64,000 nucleotides of DNA from Staphylotrichum longicolle (lineage: Eukaryota; Ascomycota; Sordariomycetes; Sordariales; Chaetomiaceae): NCBI GenBank assembly GCA_019096155.1, contig JAHCVI010000006.1:1674001-1738000 (forward strand), in the 5' to 3' direction. A program made the position numbers and the translations under genes. The notes under the pieces are model-generated. The model was not told the DNA's origin, made no database searches, and saw only the letters and a list, made by a program, of their open reading frames with translations. Shown here piece after piece: positions 44,409 through 56,843 of this stretch. Position 1 is the first letter of the stretch; each line of letters starts with the position of its first letter.

Positions 44409-47400
44409 TCACTGGCCCGGGATGTGATCCTCGACAGCGCTCAGGGCAGCCAGGTTGACCTCGCCCATGCTCAGCACGCCACCGCTGGTCGCGCCCGTGC
44501 CACTCCCCCCGACCCCAGCAAGAAGCGCCACGCACTCAATGACGTCCTCAGGTTCGAGTAAGTGCCACCGGGCGAGTGTGACCTTGGTGCTCGCACCGAC
44601 AGTAACGGTGAAGCATTCGTCCTCCTCAACCTCGGCTTCGCTCTGCCCATCCGCGGGCTGCGACAGCCCGTTCAGGGCGCGGAACATGTCCTCGTCGGTA
44701 AAATCGTCGCCCATGCAGAGCACGAATCCAATCTTGCTCGCCGTTTCCTCGTCCTTATCGGGGTTAAGGGCGCGCATCTCGGCGTTGTAGGTGGTGACGA
44801 GCCGCTTGGCGATCTCGCCCTTGTTGATAAAGGTAGGCCGCACTTCCAGATTGGCCTTGCCGGCCATGACCTCGACATCCCACTTGCGGCCGACCGTGGT
44901 CTCAAGCTCCTTGTGGCATTCCTGCGACATGTGAACGCCTTGCTCGGGGTCCGCAAGGCGGTAGTGCCACGTCAGGGCGCAGCGCTTCTGTTCGATGAAG
45001 GAACCTGCAGTCGCCGTTAGTTGCTTTTTTTCCCTCGCGAAGAAGAAGGGAATACTACATACCAGGCACCTTGTCGGTGTACTTCTGGAACACATCAAGC
45101 ACCTCCTTCTGCCAGCCCATGTCGAACTTCTCGGCCAGGTTCTCCCACTCGGTCGAGCCCGGATGCCTCATAAAGCTACCGTGCTCTGCACTGAAACCAA
45201 GCTCCTTGATGTGGCCCAGATGCTGCGTGAGGAACTCCTGGTCACGACCAGAGATGATCCAGACAGCATTGCGATGGTCGGCGGCAAGCGCCTTCAGGCT
45301 GTTGATGACACGCTCAGAAGGGATGGCCGCACTGGGCTCCCGCACGATGGGCGTCAGGGTGCCGTCGTAGTCAAACATGAAGAGCCGCTTCTTCGCGGCG
45401 CGGTACTTGCGGAGCATCGCCGACCGGTCAAGAAGCGGTGTGGCCGTGACGTTCTTCCGGCTGCCGAGGACAGTAACCAAACGGCGCAGGAAGCCGGCGA
45501 TCCAAAACTGCACATTCTTGCTGGTGACGTGGCTCAGGAGGCTCTGCTCCATGGCCTGGCGCTTGTCCTCGGGCATGGTGAGGGCGTGGTTGATCTGGGA
45601 AGCGACGCCGCTCAGATCCCACGGGTTGATGTGGATGGCATCCTTGAGGGAACCAGCGGTGCCGCTGAACTCGGAGAGGATAAGTGGCCCGGCGGTCTGG
45701 CGCTGGCAAATCACGTACTCGAGCGACGTGGTGTTCATGCCATCTCTCACCGACGTGATGAGGCCGATATCGGCTGCGCGCAGTAGCGCAAAGTACTCGT
45801 CCTGGCTGATGTACTGCGGGTAATGCAGGACGGGCGAAAAGCTGATGGAGCCGTAGGCGCCGTTGATCTTCATGACCAACTCGTTGACGCGGCTCGAGAT
45901 CTTATTCTCGGGGTCCTCCTTCTCTTCTTCGATGTTGGTCGGCGACGTGACTTGGATGAGCACCACCTTGTCCCTCCACTCGGGATACATCTCGAGGAAG
46001 CGCTCAAACGCCATCAGCTTCTGCGCGACTCCACGGACGCTATCCAGTCGGTCGCGGCCGACGATGATCTTCTTGCCGGCATACATGTTCTTGAGCGCAG
46101 TGTACTTCTCCGTGACCGTGTCCGTCCATGCCAGGCGGGCGACCTTGGTGGCGTCGATGCCGATCGGGAAGACGCCGACTTCGACGCGCGAGCCATAGGC
46201 GTCCACGCCGGAGCTGTCTGAAGGGAAACCCAGGATGCGCGTGCAGCAGCTCGAAAAGTGCCGCGAGTAGCTGTAGCTCTGGAAACCCACCAGATTCGCG
46301 CCCAAGACGCCCTCCAACACCTCCTTCCGCCGCGGCAGACACCGCAGGAATTCGCTGCTCGGGAAGGGGGAGTGCAGGAAAAAGGCAATGTACATGTGTG
46401 GTGCGCGCTGCCGCAGCATGCTCGGGAGAAGCATCAGGTTGTAGTCGTGGACGATGACGATGTCGCCGGGCTTGTACACCTCGACGATCTTGTTGGCAAA
46501 CTTCTGGTTCATGCGGTAGTAGTCGGCCCACTGCACCCGCTCGGCGCGCCCGTCATTCGGCTCGTGCTGCTTGTAGTGGAAGAGGGTGTACAGGTCGTGC
46601 TCGGCGTAACGCCTCCATCTCGCCTGGTCCTTGAGGCGGATCCCGTCCTCGTGGCCTTCGACATCGTCGGCCAGCCAGACGGGCACCGTCTTGATCTTCT
46701 TGTCGTGCGACAACTGGTTCTCCAGGCGCTGCATGTCCTCCTTGGGAATCCACAGCCCGTCCACCGCAGGCGGGGTCGGAGGCCGCTTGTCGCCATCGAG
46801 GGGCACCGGCTTCGAGAGCACGTTTAGCGAGCTCAGGTGGACGGTCGTATTGGGTGGAGTGTGGGGTGGCGACAACTCTGAGGGCTGCTCGATCTCTCCC
46901 GTCCACGCGACGACGGTGTGGTTCCAGGGCGCATCGTCGGAAGAAAGGTATGAGAAGGCGTCGAACAGAGCCGACTGGCCGGGGCGCGGCTTCAATTCCT
47001 GCAGAGAGCGATGACATCAGCCCCACCGTTCGTCCAAGCTTGGCAGACGCGATGTGTCACAGCCCGCCCGCATTGAGGGGCAGATACAGGGTCGATATGG
47101 CGAGAAAACATCGGAGGGGAAACGAGGGGTAAAAAAAAAGGCAGAAAAAACAGGAACATACCCAATCAGCGCCCTTGCGGTACTTGAGGGAGTGCGGCAG
47201 GTTAAAGGTGGCCGAGATGATGTTTCCAGTGAGCGACAGGTCCGGGCTGATGGCTCGAATATCCGACATGGACTCTTTGGATGGCGGGGGATGGTGGCCC
47301 ATGACAGCGATGCTCAGGCGGCGCATGAAGTTGGAGCCCTCTTGCGCGCCCGTGTCGATCTTGTTCTGGAAGGACTGCCCCTCTTGGTTGGTCGCGTCGG

Positions 47401-47689
47401 GAGCCGGGGACGCGGCAATGGCATGGTCGATGTCGTGCCGCGAGAAGTAGCCGGGCTCGGACCGGTGAACACCGCCAATGCCATCTGACCTGTCGCCCTC
47501 GGAGTCGTAGGCTTCGCGGGTGATGCCTGGCGTGACGGGCACCTGGGTGACCGAAGGACGAAGGTGCGGCGGCAGAAACGAGTCGGTGCGGTCCGGAACA
47601 GCAGGGCGCGGGGCCGCGATGTCGCTGCTCTCGGCAGGGCCCGCCTGGTGCGCAGGGGCGCCATCGGGCGCGCCTTCTTTCTGGTCCAT
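44409..47689 (-). CDS. tps2: Trehalose-6-phosphate phosphatase
   Basis: Exons 47162-47689, 45063-46998 and 44409-45004, introns 163 and 58 bp; phases close and give 1019 residues. The ATG at 47689 starts MDQKEGAPDGAPAH. Residues about 180-670 form the GT20 trehalose-phosphate-synthase-like domain (IVIVHDYNLMLLPSMLRQ, FFLHSPFPSSEFLRC, PIGIDATKVARL, VRDGMNTTSLEYVICQR). The HAD phosphatase follows: FMFDYDGTLTPIVREPSAAI with the nucleophilic Asp, IISGRDQEFL, and GDDFTDEDMF. This two-domain layout is that of the fungal TPS2 subunit, which removes phosphate from trehalose-6-phosphate in the cytosolic trehalose synthase complex, important for heat and osmotic stress. The N-terminal 170 residues are a disordered, Ser/Pro-rich regulatory extension. 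The gene is intact. Confidence 0.95.
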
Positions 47690-50264
47690 GGCAGTGATGG
47701 TTTATGAGGGGATTGACGGGGATTCGTGACGGGGGAGAATCAAGAAGGACCACCAAAGGCGATACGCAGGAGGAATCGCGAGATAAATAAAAGCGCCTGG
47801 TCCAAGAATCCACGAACAACGTCAGCGGGGCAGGAAGGCAGCGGGGACACGGGCTGGCCAACTTGGCAGGAGACTTTCTCGAGCGATGACGGGCGGCAAA
47901 GCACACCCAACCAGGCCCAGGCCTGCAGCTCGCCCGACCAGGGTGGGGTCACAATCTTTATCGATGGCGCTTGCCTGGTCTGGTCTGCGCTTGATAAAGC
48001 CGCTCTTGCCTGTGTCTTCTCTGCTTCTGCGGTTTCCGAATGGTCTTGGAAGGTACCGTGGTCTTTGGGTCGGCTTCTTCTGGAGTTTTGGGATGACGTG
48101 GTTTTCTCTCACGGCTTCAATTCCTCCCTGCGAAATTCCGGGACCTGTTTGGTTGCTCCGGGTTGGGCAACGCGCGCAATCGCGGGGCACGAACACGGCG
48201 GGGGATATGATGGCGGGGCAGCAGCCAACTGCCAACTGAACGACAAAACCCCTGTCTGTCTCAAGACAAGGCCGGAGCCCACACCGCCCTCACCTTGTTG
48301 CAGTTGCAGCGCTAACGGCTAGCGGGGATCGTCTGCTGGGTTGGGGTTTTGAGGATCACCGTGTTTTCATCGACAGCGTTGCACCGGTTCTGCCCAAGAA
48401 TTGGCTCTCGCAGTCCTTTAATCACTCAGACCAGAGAGTCTCGGGCGCAGCCGAGCCCACCAGGAAACCGCTTCCTGCCGCCCTCGCATCATGTCCTGGT
48501 TCAGCAAGACGGCTGCACCGTGGCCGGGAGGTGGAGCTCACGTCAAGCCCAGGTGGGTCCCAGCCCAAGACGGGATGACGGGCCTGGAAAATGTTGGCCA
48601 GATCGATCTCAGCTGCAGGGCGTTTCCTGGGCCAAACATCAGGTCATCAACCGCATCTCGAAACCTGTCAACGCCACCTTCAGAGCCGCCTTTCCTCCAA
48701 CCATTGCTGCACGCAGCTCCGGGACGGCCAAACCCTGTCGTGGGCCTGAAACCATATCGCAGAGACAACACCAGTAGATAAAACTGCTGTGTAAGCCTTA
48801 GAAAAGCCGTTGCGCCTTGCGCCTTGCGCCATTTTCGATTTTTCACGTCTTTCGCTTGTCGCTTCCCTCGTTCCTGCTCCCGCCTTGCCGCAGTTGAGCC
48901 GGACAATTTGGCCGCATTTCCCCGACAAGAGCTCCTGCAGACTCGCAGCAGCCATTTGCTGCCGCTGCAGCTGCACGTAAGGGTGCCTTTCACATGGCCA
49001 GATGCCGCAACCCGACTGGCCTCAACGGTGCAATGCAACCCTCGGCCGCCGCGCAAGACGCAATGCCAATATTCGCCCTTTCTTTCCTCATTGGTACTCG
49101 TCGCTGTCTGATAAGGGAGCACCCGGCTCTTACATCGTACGGTATTGCGAGAGCCTCAAGTCAAGCTCAGATAGGTCAGGGCCTCAGGTAGGTCCTACTA
49201 GGTAAGTATGTTGCAGTCGGAACTGGCCGCCACGGCTGCGGCAGCTCTGGCCGGGGTTGGAGTTATTCTTTGCTCGCTTCGCCTCCAACACGAACTTTCC
49301 GACTCAGCGCCACATCCCAACGGTTAAGCTTCAACTTTGAGGCATTTACGCCATGCCGACCTCGACCCGGGCTCAGAGATTTTGTTTCATCTTGACGTTG
49401 GGCCGAGTCCAAAATTGGGCACCAATAGTGCTCCTTTGTGTGACAAGCAACTTCATCCAGGTCTTGGCACCTAGAATCACAGTGGGATTGATGGAGCTTC
49501 CCAGGTCGGTCAAACAGCAGTTCATGTTGACCTTTTTGGCCAAAACCACCAAACTGTAAACACCCAACCCTCGCCCCAACTTTAGCTTATAGCGACCTCG
49601 CGCACAAGTTCCCCGACTGGGCGGATGCGCGTTCCGCCGGATGTCTTTCTTGTGTGTCTCTTGCATGATTGCCATGACTCCAGAGCGAGAACTTGTGCTT
49701 GGCCGAAACTCTCGTTCCGAGGTGTACTCGAGCTTCAGGGGAATGCGAAACGAACAAAATAGTCAATATCTTATTTGGAGAATGACTAGTCACGTAGGGA
49801 ACCCGCTGGACACAACTGCTGGGAGCATTGATCAAATTCAGCTTTTGCATAGAGTCCAAGAGTTTGACAGCTCGAACCATACCTGGGCAGGTTACCTAAG
49901 GTAGCTAAATTGAAATTTAGAGACCACATAAAACTTTTGAGCTCAGCACCGTGGCCTCTGGGCTGTACCGACGAAGCAGGTGGTCTCTACTCGGCATGCC
50001 GTCGAACATGAGCTACCGTCGCGATACCTGCAAAGACTGAAACCTTGAGTTGAGAATTTCAAGAGATCTAAATAAGCCAGGGCTCAAACTCCCCTCCTTG
50101 GTATATCTATCGCCATCGAAAAGCAAACGGGGTTCCCGACGCCGCGAGCAGGCCCTTCAATGTCTCAACAAGCCCGTCGCTGAAGGTCTGGGTAGGTGGT
50201 GATGGGTAAACCCATCCCAATCCCACCAGTCCCAGTCTGCGCCGTCTGGGTGGCGGCCTACTTC
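47690..50264. other. Long intergenic region
   Basis: About 2.6 kb with no supported gene. There is a triple CTTGCGC repeat near 48806, AGGTAGGTCCTACTAGGTAAG near 49184, and GGTTACCTAAGGTAGC near 49888. Frames of 60-200 codons exist on both strands but have no domain, no start context and no splice support. It might hide a non-coding RNA or a lineage-specific gene that I cannot recognise. Confidence 0.5.
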
Positions 50265-51721
50265 TCAAGCTCGAGCACACTCAACCACCGAGTTGGAGTC
50301 TTTGCCCCAGGTGTAGTATCCGACCACCTTCAGGCCTGCGGCGGCAGCAAGTTCCCTGTAGATTGCCTCGTTGCGGAGTTTCCCACCAAGATTGAGCATC
50401 ACCAGATCCACGATGCAGTTCTGGGGCGTCGGCGTGTCCAGCAACCTCTCTTCCATGATCAAGACTCTAGCCTTGGGGTTATCGGCAGGAAGAGCATTTG
50501 CAAGGCGGCGCAAGATTCCATAGGCCAGAGTATCCGAGTAGTCGAGGAGGATCCGCCGCAGGATATAGACCAATGCCCCTGCAGAGAACAAACGTCAGCG
50601 AACTCACCCTTTCCCAAACGCTTCCCCCCATCAACACACACAAAAATAAACGAAGAAAAACTCACCCTTCACCGGCTGCTCCTCATGAAAATCATGCTCC
50701 ATCATCACCACCCCCTCCAACTTCCCCGCCGCACCCCCCTCCCTCGCCTCACAAATCACCTCCCTCCGATCCTGCAGCACGCACTGCCCGGGCCTCACCC
50801 CCTCCACCCCCTTCAGCACATCCCTCAACAACTGCCCCAGCCCACCCCCGACATCCACCACCGCCACCTCCCCATCCCCATCCCCCTCGCCTCCCTCCCG
50901 ACCCACCCAAAATCATACAGCGCCCCCTGTCCCGTCACGACCGTGTCCCCGCCGACAATCTCGCGCGACCGCATGCTCCGCGCGAACAGCGTCGCGTACT
51001 CCGGGTGCAGCGCCTTGACCTCCCACGGCGGCAGGGCCGCGTGGCCCCAGCCAAAGGCGAACGGGGTGTGGGTCTGGCCCGGCGGCTCGCGGCGGCCGTA
51101 GGCGCGGAAGTACTCGGGCCAGTGGGAGAAGGGCTTCATGCCGTTGCCGATGGCGACGGCGCAGAGGGAGGAGACGGGGTTGGTGGAGAGGTAGAGCGGG
51201 GAGATGCGGCTGTGGGAGAGGGTATTGGGGTGAGGGCCGGGGAGGAGTTTGCCGGTGGAGAGGAGGAGGGAGGAGATTCGTGCTGTTAGGGTGTGGGATT
51301 AGCTTCGTGGGTTAGGACTGGGTGAGGTGAGGGAACTTGCCGATGAGGGACTCTTGCGCGTTGAGGGCGCGGGCGAGGTCGGGAATGGAGATGTGCCCTT
51401 CGAGGGGGATGTGGTCGAAGGCTTTCCAGTCGATGAAGATGTTCCAGGCTGCGACCTCGGAGATCTGGGATGGCCATTAGTGTTTGGGCCTTAGACACGA
51501 GTTGGCTCAGTTGGGCCACTTGCCACAATCCAGTCGGCTTTCACAACGTCCATCTTGGGGGCCGTCTCGGAGGCAATCTTCTTTGCTGTTTGGGCGATGC
51601 TGCGCCGGAGTTCCAACTCATTGTCATCGACGCCGGGTTTTGTGACCGCCGCTAGCTGTTTGGCCTGTTCGAGCAGAGCCTCGGCAGCGCGGACCAAGTC
51701 GAAGGCTGAACTTGCTGCCAT
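50265..51721 (-). CDS. SAM-dependent O-methyltransferase (fungal secondary-metabolite type)
   Basis: The ATG at 51721 starts MAASSAFDLVRAAEALLEQA. Exons are 51524-51721, 51341-51464, about 50666-51282 and 50265-50578. The first two introns (51465-51523, 51283-51340) fit only with GC donors (GCAAGT) and AG acceptors; the third (50579-50665) is GT-AG. Spliced motifs: WKAFDHIPLEGHISIPDLA (winged-helix part), LYDFGWVG, and the SAM motif VAVVDVGGGLGQLLRDVL. MMEHDFHEEQPVKGALVYIL, ARVLIMEERLL and IVDLVMLNLGGK complete the fold. Between GWVGREA and VAVVDVGGG the frame changes at about 50881-50902 as if one base were lost in a G run. The family methylates hydroxyl groups of aromatic metabolites. No polyketide or peptide synthase gene is nearby, so a pathway cannot be named. 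Confidence 0.78.
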
Positions 51722-52818
51722 CTTGGAGTCTGTGGCAATGAACCTTGAAACTTGGGGAGGTGAGAATGGGGCTACTTGTTCCACATGCCGTAGCACGTAG
51801 AAATACCAATTCCAGAATGAAATTGGACAAAGGAGCAGGCTGTAACGTGTGACTGCACGGTTACTGGGTCTTTCACTTGTTGATCTTGGGACGAACAAGG
51901 AGAGTGTGACTTTGGCAGATCTGGCAGGTCGGCGGGTTTAGCAAGAGCACGTGCTGCCTTGCGGTTCATTTTGAAATAAACACTGAGGTGTGACCCTGAA
52001 AGGCGATTTTGGCCAGTTTCCATTCGAGTCCTCCACCGCGCCTTCCAGCCTGCCATCGCGATCCACATTGGAAGGCCACCAAATCGCACAAGACGGGTTT
52101 ACACATTCCGCCATAAATCAACACGTAATCCTTCGGTGCCGGACGGCCGGAGAAACGTGGGGGAATCACGTTGACGTCCGAACGGCTAGACGATCCAGGG
52201 TCTCGCCAAGGGCACCGGGCAATAACGGCGGCCGGCAGTTTGTACGCGGCACCACCGTTGCAGTTCCTGAGACATGCAGAATCCGCGATGCCCAGGCAAG
52301 CCAGGGCAAAAGTCTCGAAAAACGTGGGTCCAGGCTGTCGGTATGTGTGCAAATACCCTTTCCAACGGCTGTCCGCCGAGTCCGGCGCCGGAACCCAGCT
52401 GGGGAACTTTAGATGACGCCTCAACCCAAGGCCCGCAGCATACAAAAAGGGTCCGATGGTGATTTGATCTAGGTGAAACCTTCGCTGGGCTTGGAAATGC
52501 CGATTTGGGCAGTTTTCGGGGGAGCAATGAGTCGGTGGAAGGATGATGTGGATGAGAAATGGAATTCCTCCTCTCAGGACTGTTCATGCATTCAAATGCC
52601 TGTCATGACGTCAGCGTCCCACATGCTCAGGAACGTTTGCTCCTACCACGAACAACGACTGACTATCGTGACGCCAATCATTTGGTGGATCTGAGATTTG
52701 CTCTGGTATAAGAGTCGCCAAGGGAAAAGAGGGTGAACTCACTGCTTGGCCAAAAGTGGAATGTCCTCGCGTGCAGTTTTTGCGCATCCAAACCCCGAAC
52801 TGTCTTCACACAAATCTC
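51722..52818. other. Divergent intergenic region
   Basis: About 1.1 kb between the O-methyltransferase and GFA genes. Frames on both strands (for example 51966-52445) lack support. TGACGTCA near 52607 is a perfect CRE-like palindrome about 210 bp before the GFA start, a possible bZIP site. Confidence 0.45.
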
Positions 52819-53627
52819 ATGCTCTTCGTTCGTGCTAGACCCTGCATCGCTTCACTGACCAAAGCCCAATTCCCAGCTCTTGCATTGGCATCACGCACCC
52901 TCACCACATCGCCCATTCTCCGCAAAATGACCCAGGACAAGGACGGCAACAAGCGCAGCGACGGCAACGAGCCCCATCAGTACCAGGCCGGCTCGACCAC
53001 GCATCGCGAGGAAGATCAGTGGAAGAAGGCCCCGCCGTACCGGATTCACGAGAAGAACGACAACTTTGACGTCAAGTGGAAGGGCAAATGCCACTGCGGC
53101 GCCGTGCAGTACGAGCTGAGCCGCGAGAAGCCACTCGACTCCAAGTACTGCCACTGCACCACCTGCCAGCGCCTGCACGGGGTATGTGTCGTCTTCCCTA
53201 CCTCAGGTGGCCGAGTGCCCAAAGACTAACCGAGCACTGCTAGGCACCCTTCCAATGGGCCGCCATCTTCCACAAGACCGACATCAACTTCACCAATGGT
53301 CACCACGACCTCGGCTGGTACGACCCGACCAACAAGTCAACCGACCACCACCTACCCTGCAAGGTGCAGTGCGCCTACTGCCGGACGCCCATCATGGACG
53401 AGGGCCGCAACATGATCCTGCTGTTCCCCACGCTCATCGAGGGCATCAACACGCCCGAGGGGAAGAAGGCATTCGAGGTCAAGTCGCACATGTTCTACCA
53501 GCAGCGCGTCGTGGATATCAAGGACGGCAAACCAAAGTTCAAGGGGCTGGCAAACGAGAGTGAGCGGGTGGATGAGGACACGGGCGAGGTGATCCCGGGG
53601 ACTGCCCCCAAGAAGGATGATAAATAG
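52819..53627 (+). CDS. CENP-V/GFA domain protein with mitochondrial-type leader
   Basis: Two exons (52819-53181, 53244-53627; 62-bp intron) give 248 residues. The ATG at 52819 begins a basic, Ser/Thr-rich leader (MLFVRARPCIASLTKAQFPA) with the look of a mitochondrial presequence; a second ATG at 52927 would give a cytosolic form. The domain has the zinc ligands of the family: CHCGAVQYEL, then CHCTTCQRLHG joined to APFQWAAIF, and CKVQCAYCRTPI. It belongs to the glutathione-dependent formaldehyde-activating (GFA)/CENP-V fold, whose fungal members are mostly of unknown substrate. The C-terminal part is charged. The gene is intact. A catalytic role in formaldehyde handling is possible but not shown by the sequence. 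Confidence 0.85.
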
Positions 53628-54054
53628 AGACGCGACGTTGCGAAGGATGGGATGTGAGTATGATGCTGCGGTTGGCGTGGTCTTTGATTGATGAATTGGG
53701 TTTGGAATGAGCCAAGGCATTTGAGCTCAGGGGAAACAGATGTGTGCAGATGGACCCTATGGCTCGGGACGCATGCAGTCGAAAATACCGAGCCGTCGTT
53801 GTTCGTCCACAACAATTATCGGAAGAATCGCACACTTTGACAAGCCCAACGAGGCATGGAACTGGAACCAGCCAGAAAGCTTGTTTTTCTCAGCCAATCG
53901 GACACTTCCAAAGAAAGCTTCGGGCAAACCTTTGATCCGTGCCTCGGGCTCTCTCGCATCACGTCTGGAGTTAAGCTTCATAAGACCGAGCATAAGACAG
54001 GTCGACCCGAGACGACTCTCGTGTTTGCATCCATCAAACCATCACATTTCAAAA

Positions 54055-54915
54055 ATGGCTACAAGAGCTCTAGTGGTCGGCGGGACGGGCGGCATCGGCT
54101 ACGCCATCGCGTGCCGCATCGCCGCCGAGTCCAACTCGTCGACCGTCATCATCAGCGGCCGCAACAAGCCCAGCGAGATACGTCATGCCAACATGGAGTT
54201 CCGTCCGCTGGACGCCTCGTCCATGCGCTCCATCAAGCAGTACACCGACGCGTACAAGTCAACCCCGGAGAAGAGCCTGGATCTCCTCGTCCTGACCCAG
54301 GGCATCCTCACCACCGCGGGGCGGACCGAGACGCCCGAGGGCATCGACCGCAAGATGGCCCTGCACTTCTACGGCAGGCAACTGCTGATCCGCGAACTTC
54401 TCCCGGCCCTCAAGGACGACGCCAAGGTCATCATCGTGCTCGACGGTCTGCGCGGAAAGAGCCCGACGTCGCTCAACTGGGAGGACCTCGACCTCAAGAC
54501 GCACTACGGCCTCCCCGCCGCGGCCAACCACTGCATCTCCATGACCGACGCCATGATCCAGGCCCACGCTGCGCGCCAAAAGGAGCAGAACTTGGGCAGG
54601 CGGCACTTCGTGCATGCCTACCCGGGCGTCGTCAACACCAAGATCGTCGAGTGCCTCCCGTGGTACATGCGCGGCCCCACACGGGTCCTGACTGGTTTGC
54701 TGGGCGTGTCGCCCGATGTCTGCGCGGAGCATCTCTGCAAGGGGTCGTACGAGGCTGCGGCGGCGGGCGAGAAGGAGGGCAGGTTCTGGAGCTGTATTGA
54801 CGACAAGGGTCGGCTGGTTCCCAACAAGCCGGTGTGGAGCGAGGAGCAGATCAAGAAGGTCGAGGAGCACACCTGGAAGGTTGTGGATGATGCTCTCAAG
54901 ACACCCGCTTCATGA
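54055..54915 (+). CDS. Short-chain dehydrogenase/reductase, atypical active site
   Basis: A single exon of 286 residues from the ATG at 54055 (AAAAATGGCT context). The start MATRALVVGGTGGIGYAIAC is a Rossmann GGTGGIG motif for NAD(P). DLLVLTQGILTTAGRTETPE takes the place of the NAG region. The usual YxxxK is not obvious: the matching stretch reads HYGLPAAANHCISMTDAM. This resembles a fungal SDR subgroup with LNWEDLDL before that region. Long upstream in-frame codons exist but are not protein-like. It may be a reductase with changed chemistry or a non-catalytic relative. The gene is convergent with the kinase-like gene and shows no frame break. Confidence 0.8.
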   Translation: MATRALVVGGTGGIGYAIACRIAAESNSSTVIISGRNKPSEIRHANMEFRPLDASSMRSIKQYTDAYKSTPEKSLDLLVLTQGILTTAGRTETPEGIDRKMALHFYGRQLLIRELLPALKDDAKVIIVLDGLRGKSPTSLNWEDLDLKTHYGLPAAANHCISMTDAMIQAHAARQKEQNLGRRHFVHAYPGVVNTKIVECLPWYMRGPTRVLTGLLGVSPDVCAEHLCKGSYEAAAAGEKEGRFWSCIDDKGRLVPNKPVWSEEQIKKVEEHTWKVVDDALKTPAS

Positions 54916-55195
54916 GCAGCAGCAGTCATGAAATCTCCACTCTGTACAACTAGTCGCTGATATACCACCGTATTCCATGCTCATGTGTCTCGGTTTCTTT
55001 GGACCAGTTTCCCGTCCAGGCCCACGTTAGGAAGAGCAACAAGTCCTCGCATAATCTGTCCGGCTCGGTACGTCACGAAGACCGGCAACTTTCCGCAATA
55101 CTCTTTCAGGAATTTTGGGACGATGAATATGCTCACAGAACCTGATATTCCCCGGGCCGCCCCAGCGCCACCGAGCGTGCGCAATAGCCAATGTC

Positions 55196-56508
55196 TTATT
55201 CAGTGAAGAAAGGGTGCTGGAGTGCCTCCCGCGCCGTGATCCGCCGCCGGGGATCGAGGCAGGTCATCTTGCCGACGAGATCCTTGAACCGCGGATCCAC
55301 TGGATACCACCTGCTAAAGGGCATCCTCTTCTCGTCCTTGCTGTCGAAGGAGGTGAGGAGTCCTATGAAACGCTGAACGAAGGGATCTTCCTCGCCTCCA
55401 TGGTATTCGACGAAGCCACCAAAGTCGTCAACTGTTGTGACGAAATGGGAAACGTGAAGCCTGATAATCATATCCGACGCGTCTTCGGCGTGGTTGGCTT
55501 CTTCCGAGAAGAACACCATTGTATTGAGCCAGACATAGATCGCCTGAAGGCCGGATGCGTTAGGAGGACTAAGATGACGAGTACGGAACAGAGGGCTCGG
55601 GGACTGACCGTAAGGCCGAATGAGAAAATGTCGGCTGGGGTGTTCTGCGCCCCTCTTGCCCACGCTTCGGGGCTCCTCGAGAACTGGTTGCCCGAGAGAC
55701 GCTTTCCGAGGCCCGGAGAGTCGGGAGATATGACCACGGCGTCCTCGAGGTCGGTGATCTGCACGTTCCTAAACTCGACAGTGCCATCGCTGTGTTCGAC
55801 CAAGTCCATCATGATGTTGGCTGGTTTGATGTCTGTCGGAGATGTCAGCGTGTAAACCGGTGCTAATCATACGACCATGAACGACGGACCCGTATGATAA
55901 ATGCCCTTGTCGTGTAGGTCAGCCAGGCCGACGAGAGAGTCTCTCAGTATGTTCTTCTTGACAGAAGGGGAGATTGCTGCGGTGTTAACCAGTTGGAGGT
56001 TGGTGTCGAGAAACGGGTACACGAATATGTGCCGGTCAGGAAGACTGTCAACAAGGGTCCGAACATGGGCCGAGCCGTCGACGAGCTTCTGCACGTCCAA
56101 GATGTACCTGAAGTCGCCCAGCAGGATATCTTTGAGTACATATTGCTTGCTGTCGTGGCTAGAGCACAGCGAGAATCCAGCCTAACCGTCAATTTTCGTG
56201 CGCGCCGAGAAGTTTGCACCGTGAAACCTACCTCGCGCGGTACAAGCAGCAGAGTTGGCCTGCCCTTGACCGCTGATAGATCACCTCATCAATCAGGTAG
56301 GATCTACCTAAAGGAGAACTGACCCGCATTCCTCCGGCAAAAGGCTGTCGGCTTGTCGCTGTTGAAGGGGACGCTGTGGTCGAAGATGCGCTGCGAGAAT
56401 CCCATACATGCGCGGCACTGCCTGGTCTATTCGGGAATCGGGACCCAGAAGATCGAGTTTTAAAGTTCTGGACTTGACGAAGCACGCTTTGTATACATCG
56501 CATTTCAT
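55196..56508 (-). CDS. Fungal protein-kinase-like protein
   Basis: Exons about 56232-56508, 55890-56158, 55609-55832 and 55196-55543; the introns of 73, 57 and 65 bp join in phase. The start (ATG at 56508, MKCDVYKACFVKS) is uncertain. Kinase features: LGRSYLIDEVIYQ, a Lys in YVLKDILLGDF, and LADLHDKGIYHTDIKPANIM with the catalytic Asp rebuilt by splicing. DLE stands where DFG is expected (QITDLEDAVV); it keeps the metal-binding Asp. PADIFSFGLTAIYVWL is the F-helix and DPRRRITAREALQHPFF the usual end. Near 56308-56316 the frame between SLLPEECGSV and SPLGRSYL is off by one base. The subfamily is common in Sordariomycetes but uncharacterised. It is probably an active or weakly active Ser/Thr kinase. 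Confidence 0.72.
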
Positions 56509-56843
56509 GAGCAACCCGGAATGATGAGGTGATGAAACTGAACTTGCCCCACGGCATGTGATGACTTGGTCGCGGTTGAAATGCTGACTGTCTCGCGAGG
56601 AACGGGCCCTTTGTTTGTTTCAGCTTCCAGATGGAGACGTTGCAGGCGCGAAAGCACGTGGACAACGCCCTGCCATGCTCTCAGGTCAGCTGAGGGGAAG
56701 TGGGCGAGCGGTTCATCGCAGGGCATTCCGGGAATTACGACGCTATGCCCTCCTGGGTAACCCAAGATCACATTGGGATTTAAAGTCGACGCAGACCGAG
56801 CTTACAGCCCTCGTGAGCGAGTTTGGGGTTTACTATCAGGTAA

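Noticed and set aside
53740..54054. N-terminal extension of the second SDR from an upstream ATG
   Set aside because: The 105 extra codons are not protein-like, and the ATG at 54055 directly precedes the Rossmann motif in a good context.
50265..54915. Secondary-metabolite cluster around the O-methyltransferase and SDR
   Set aside because: No polyketide synthase, peptide synthetase, terpene cyclase, P450 or transporter is nearby.
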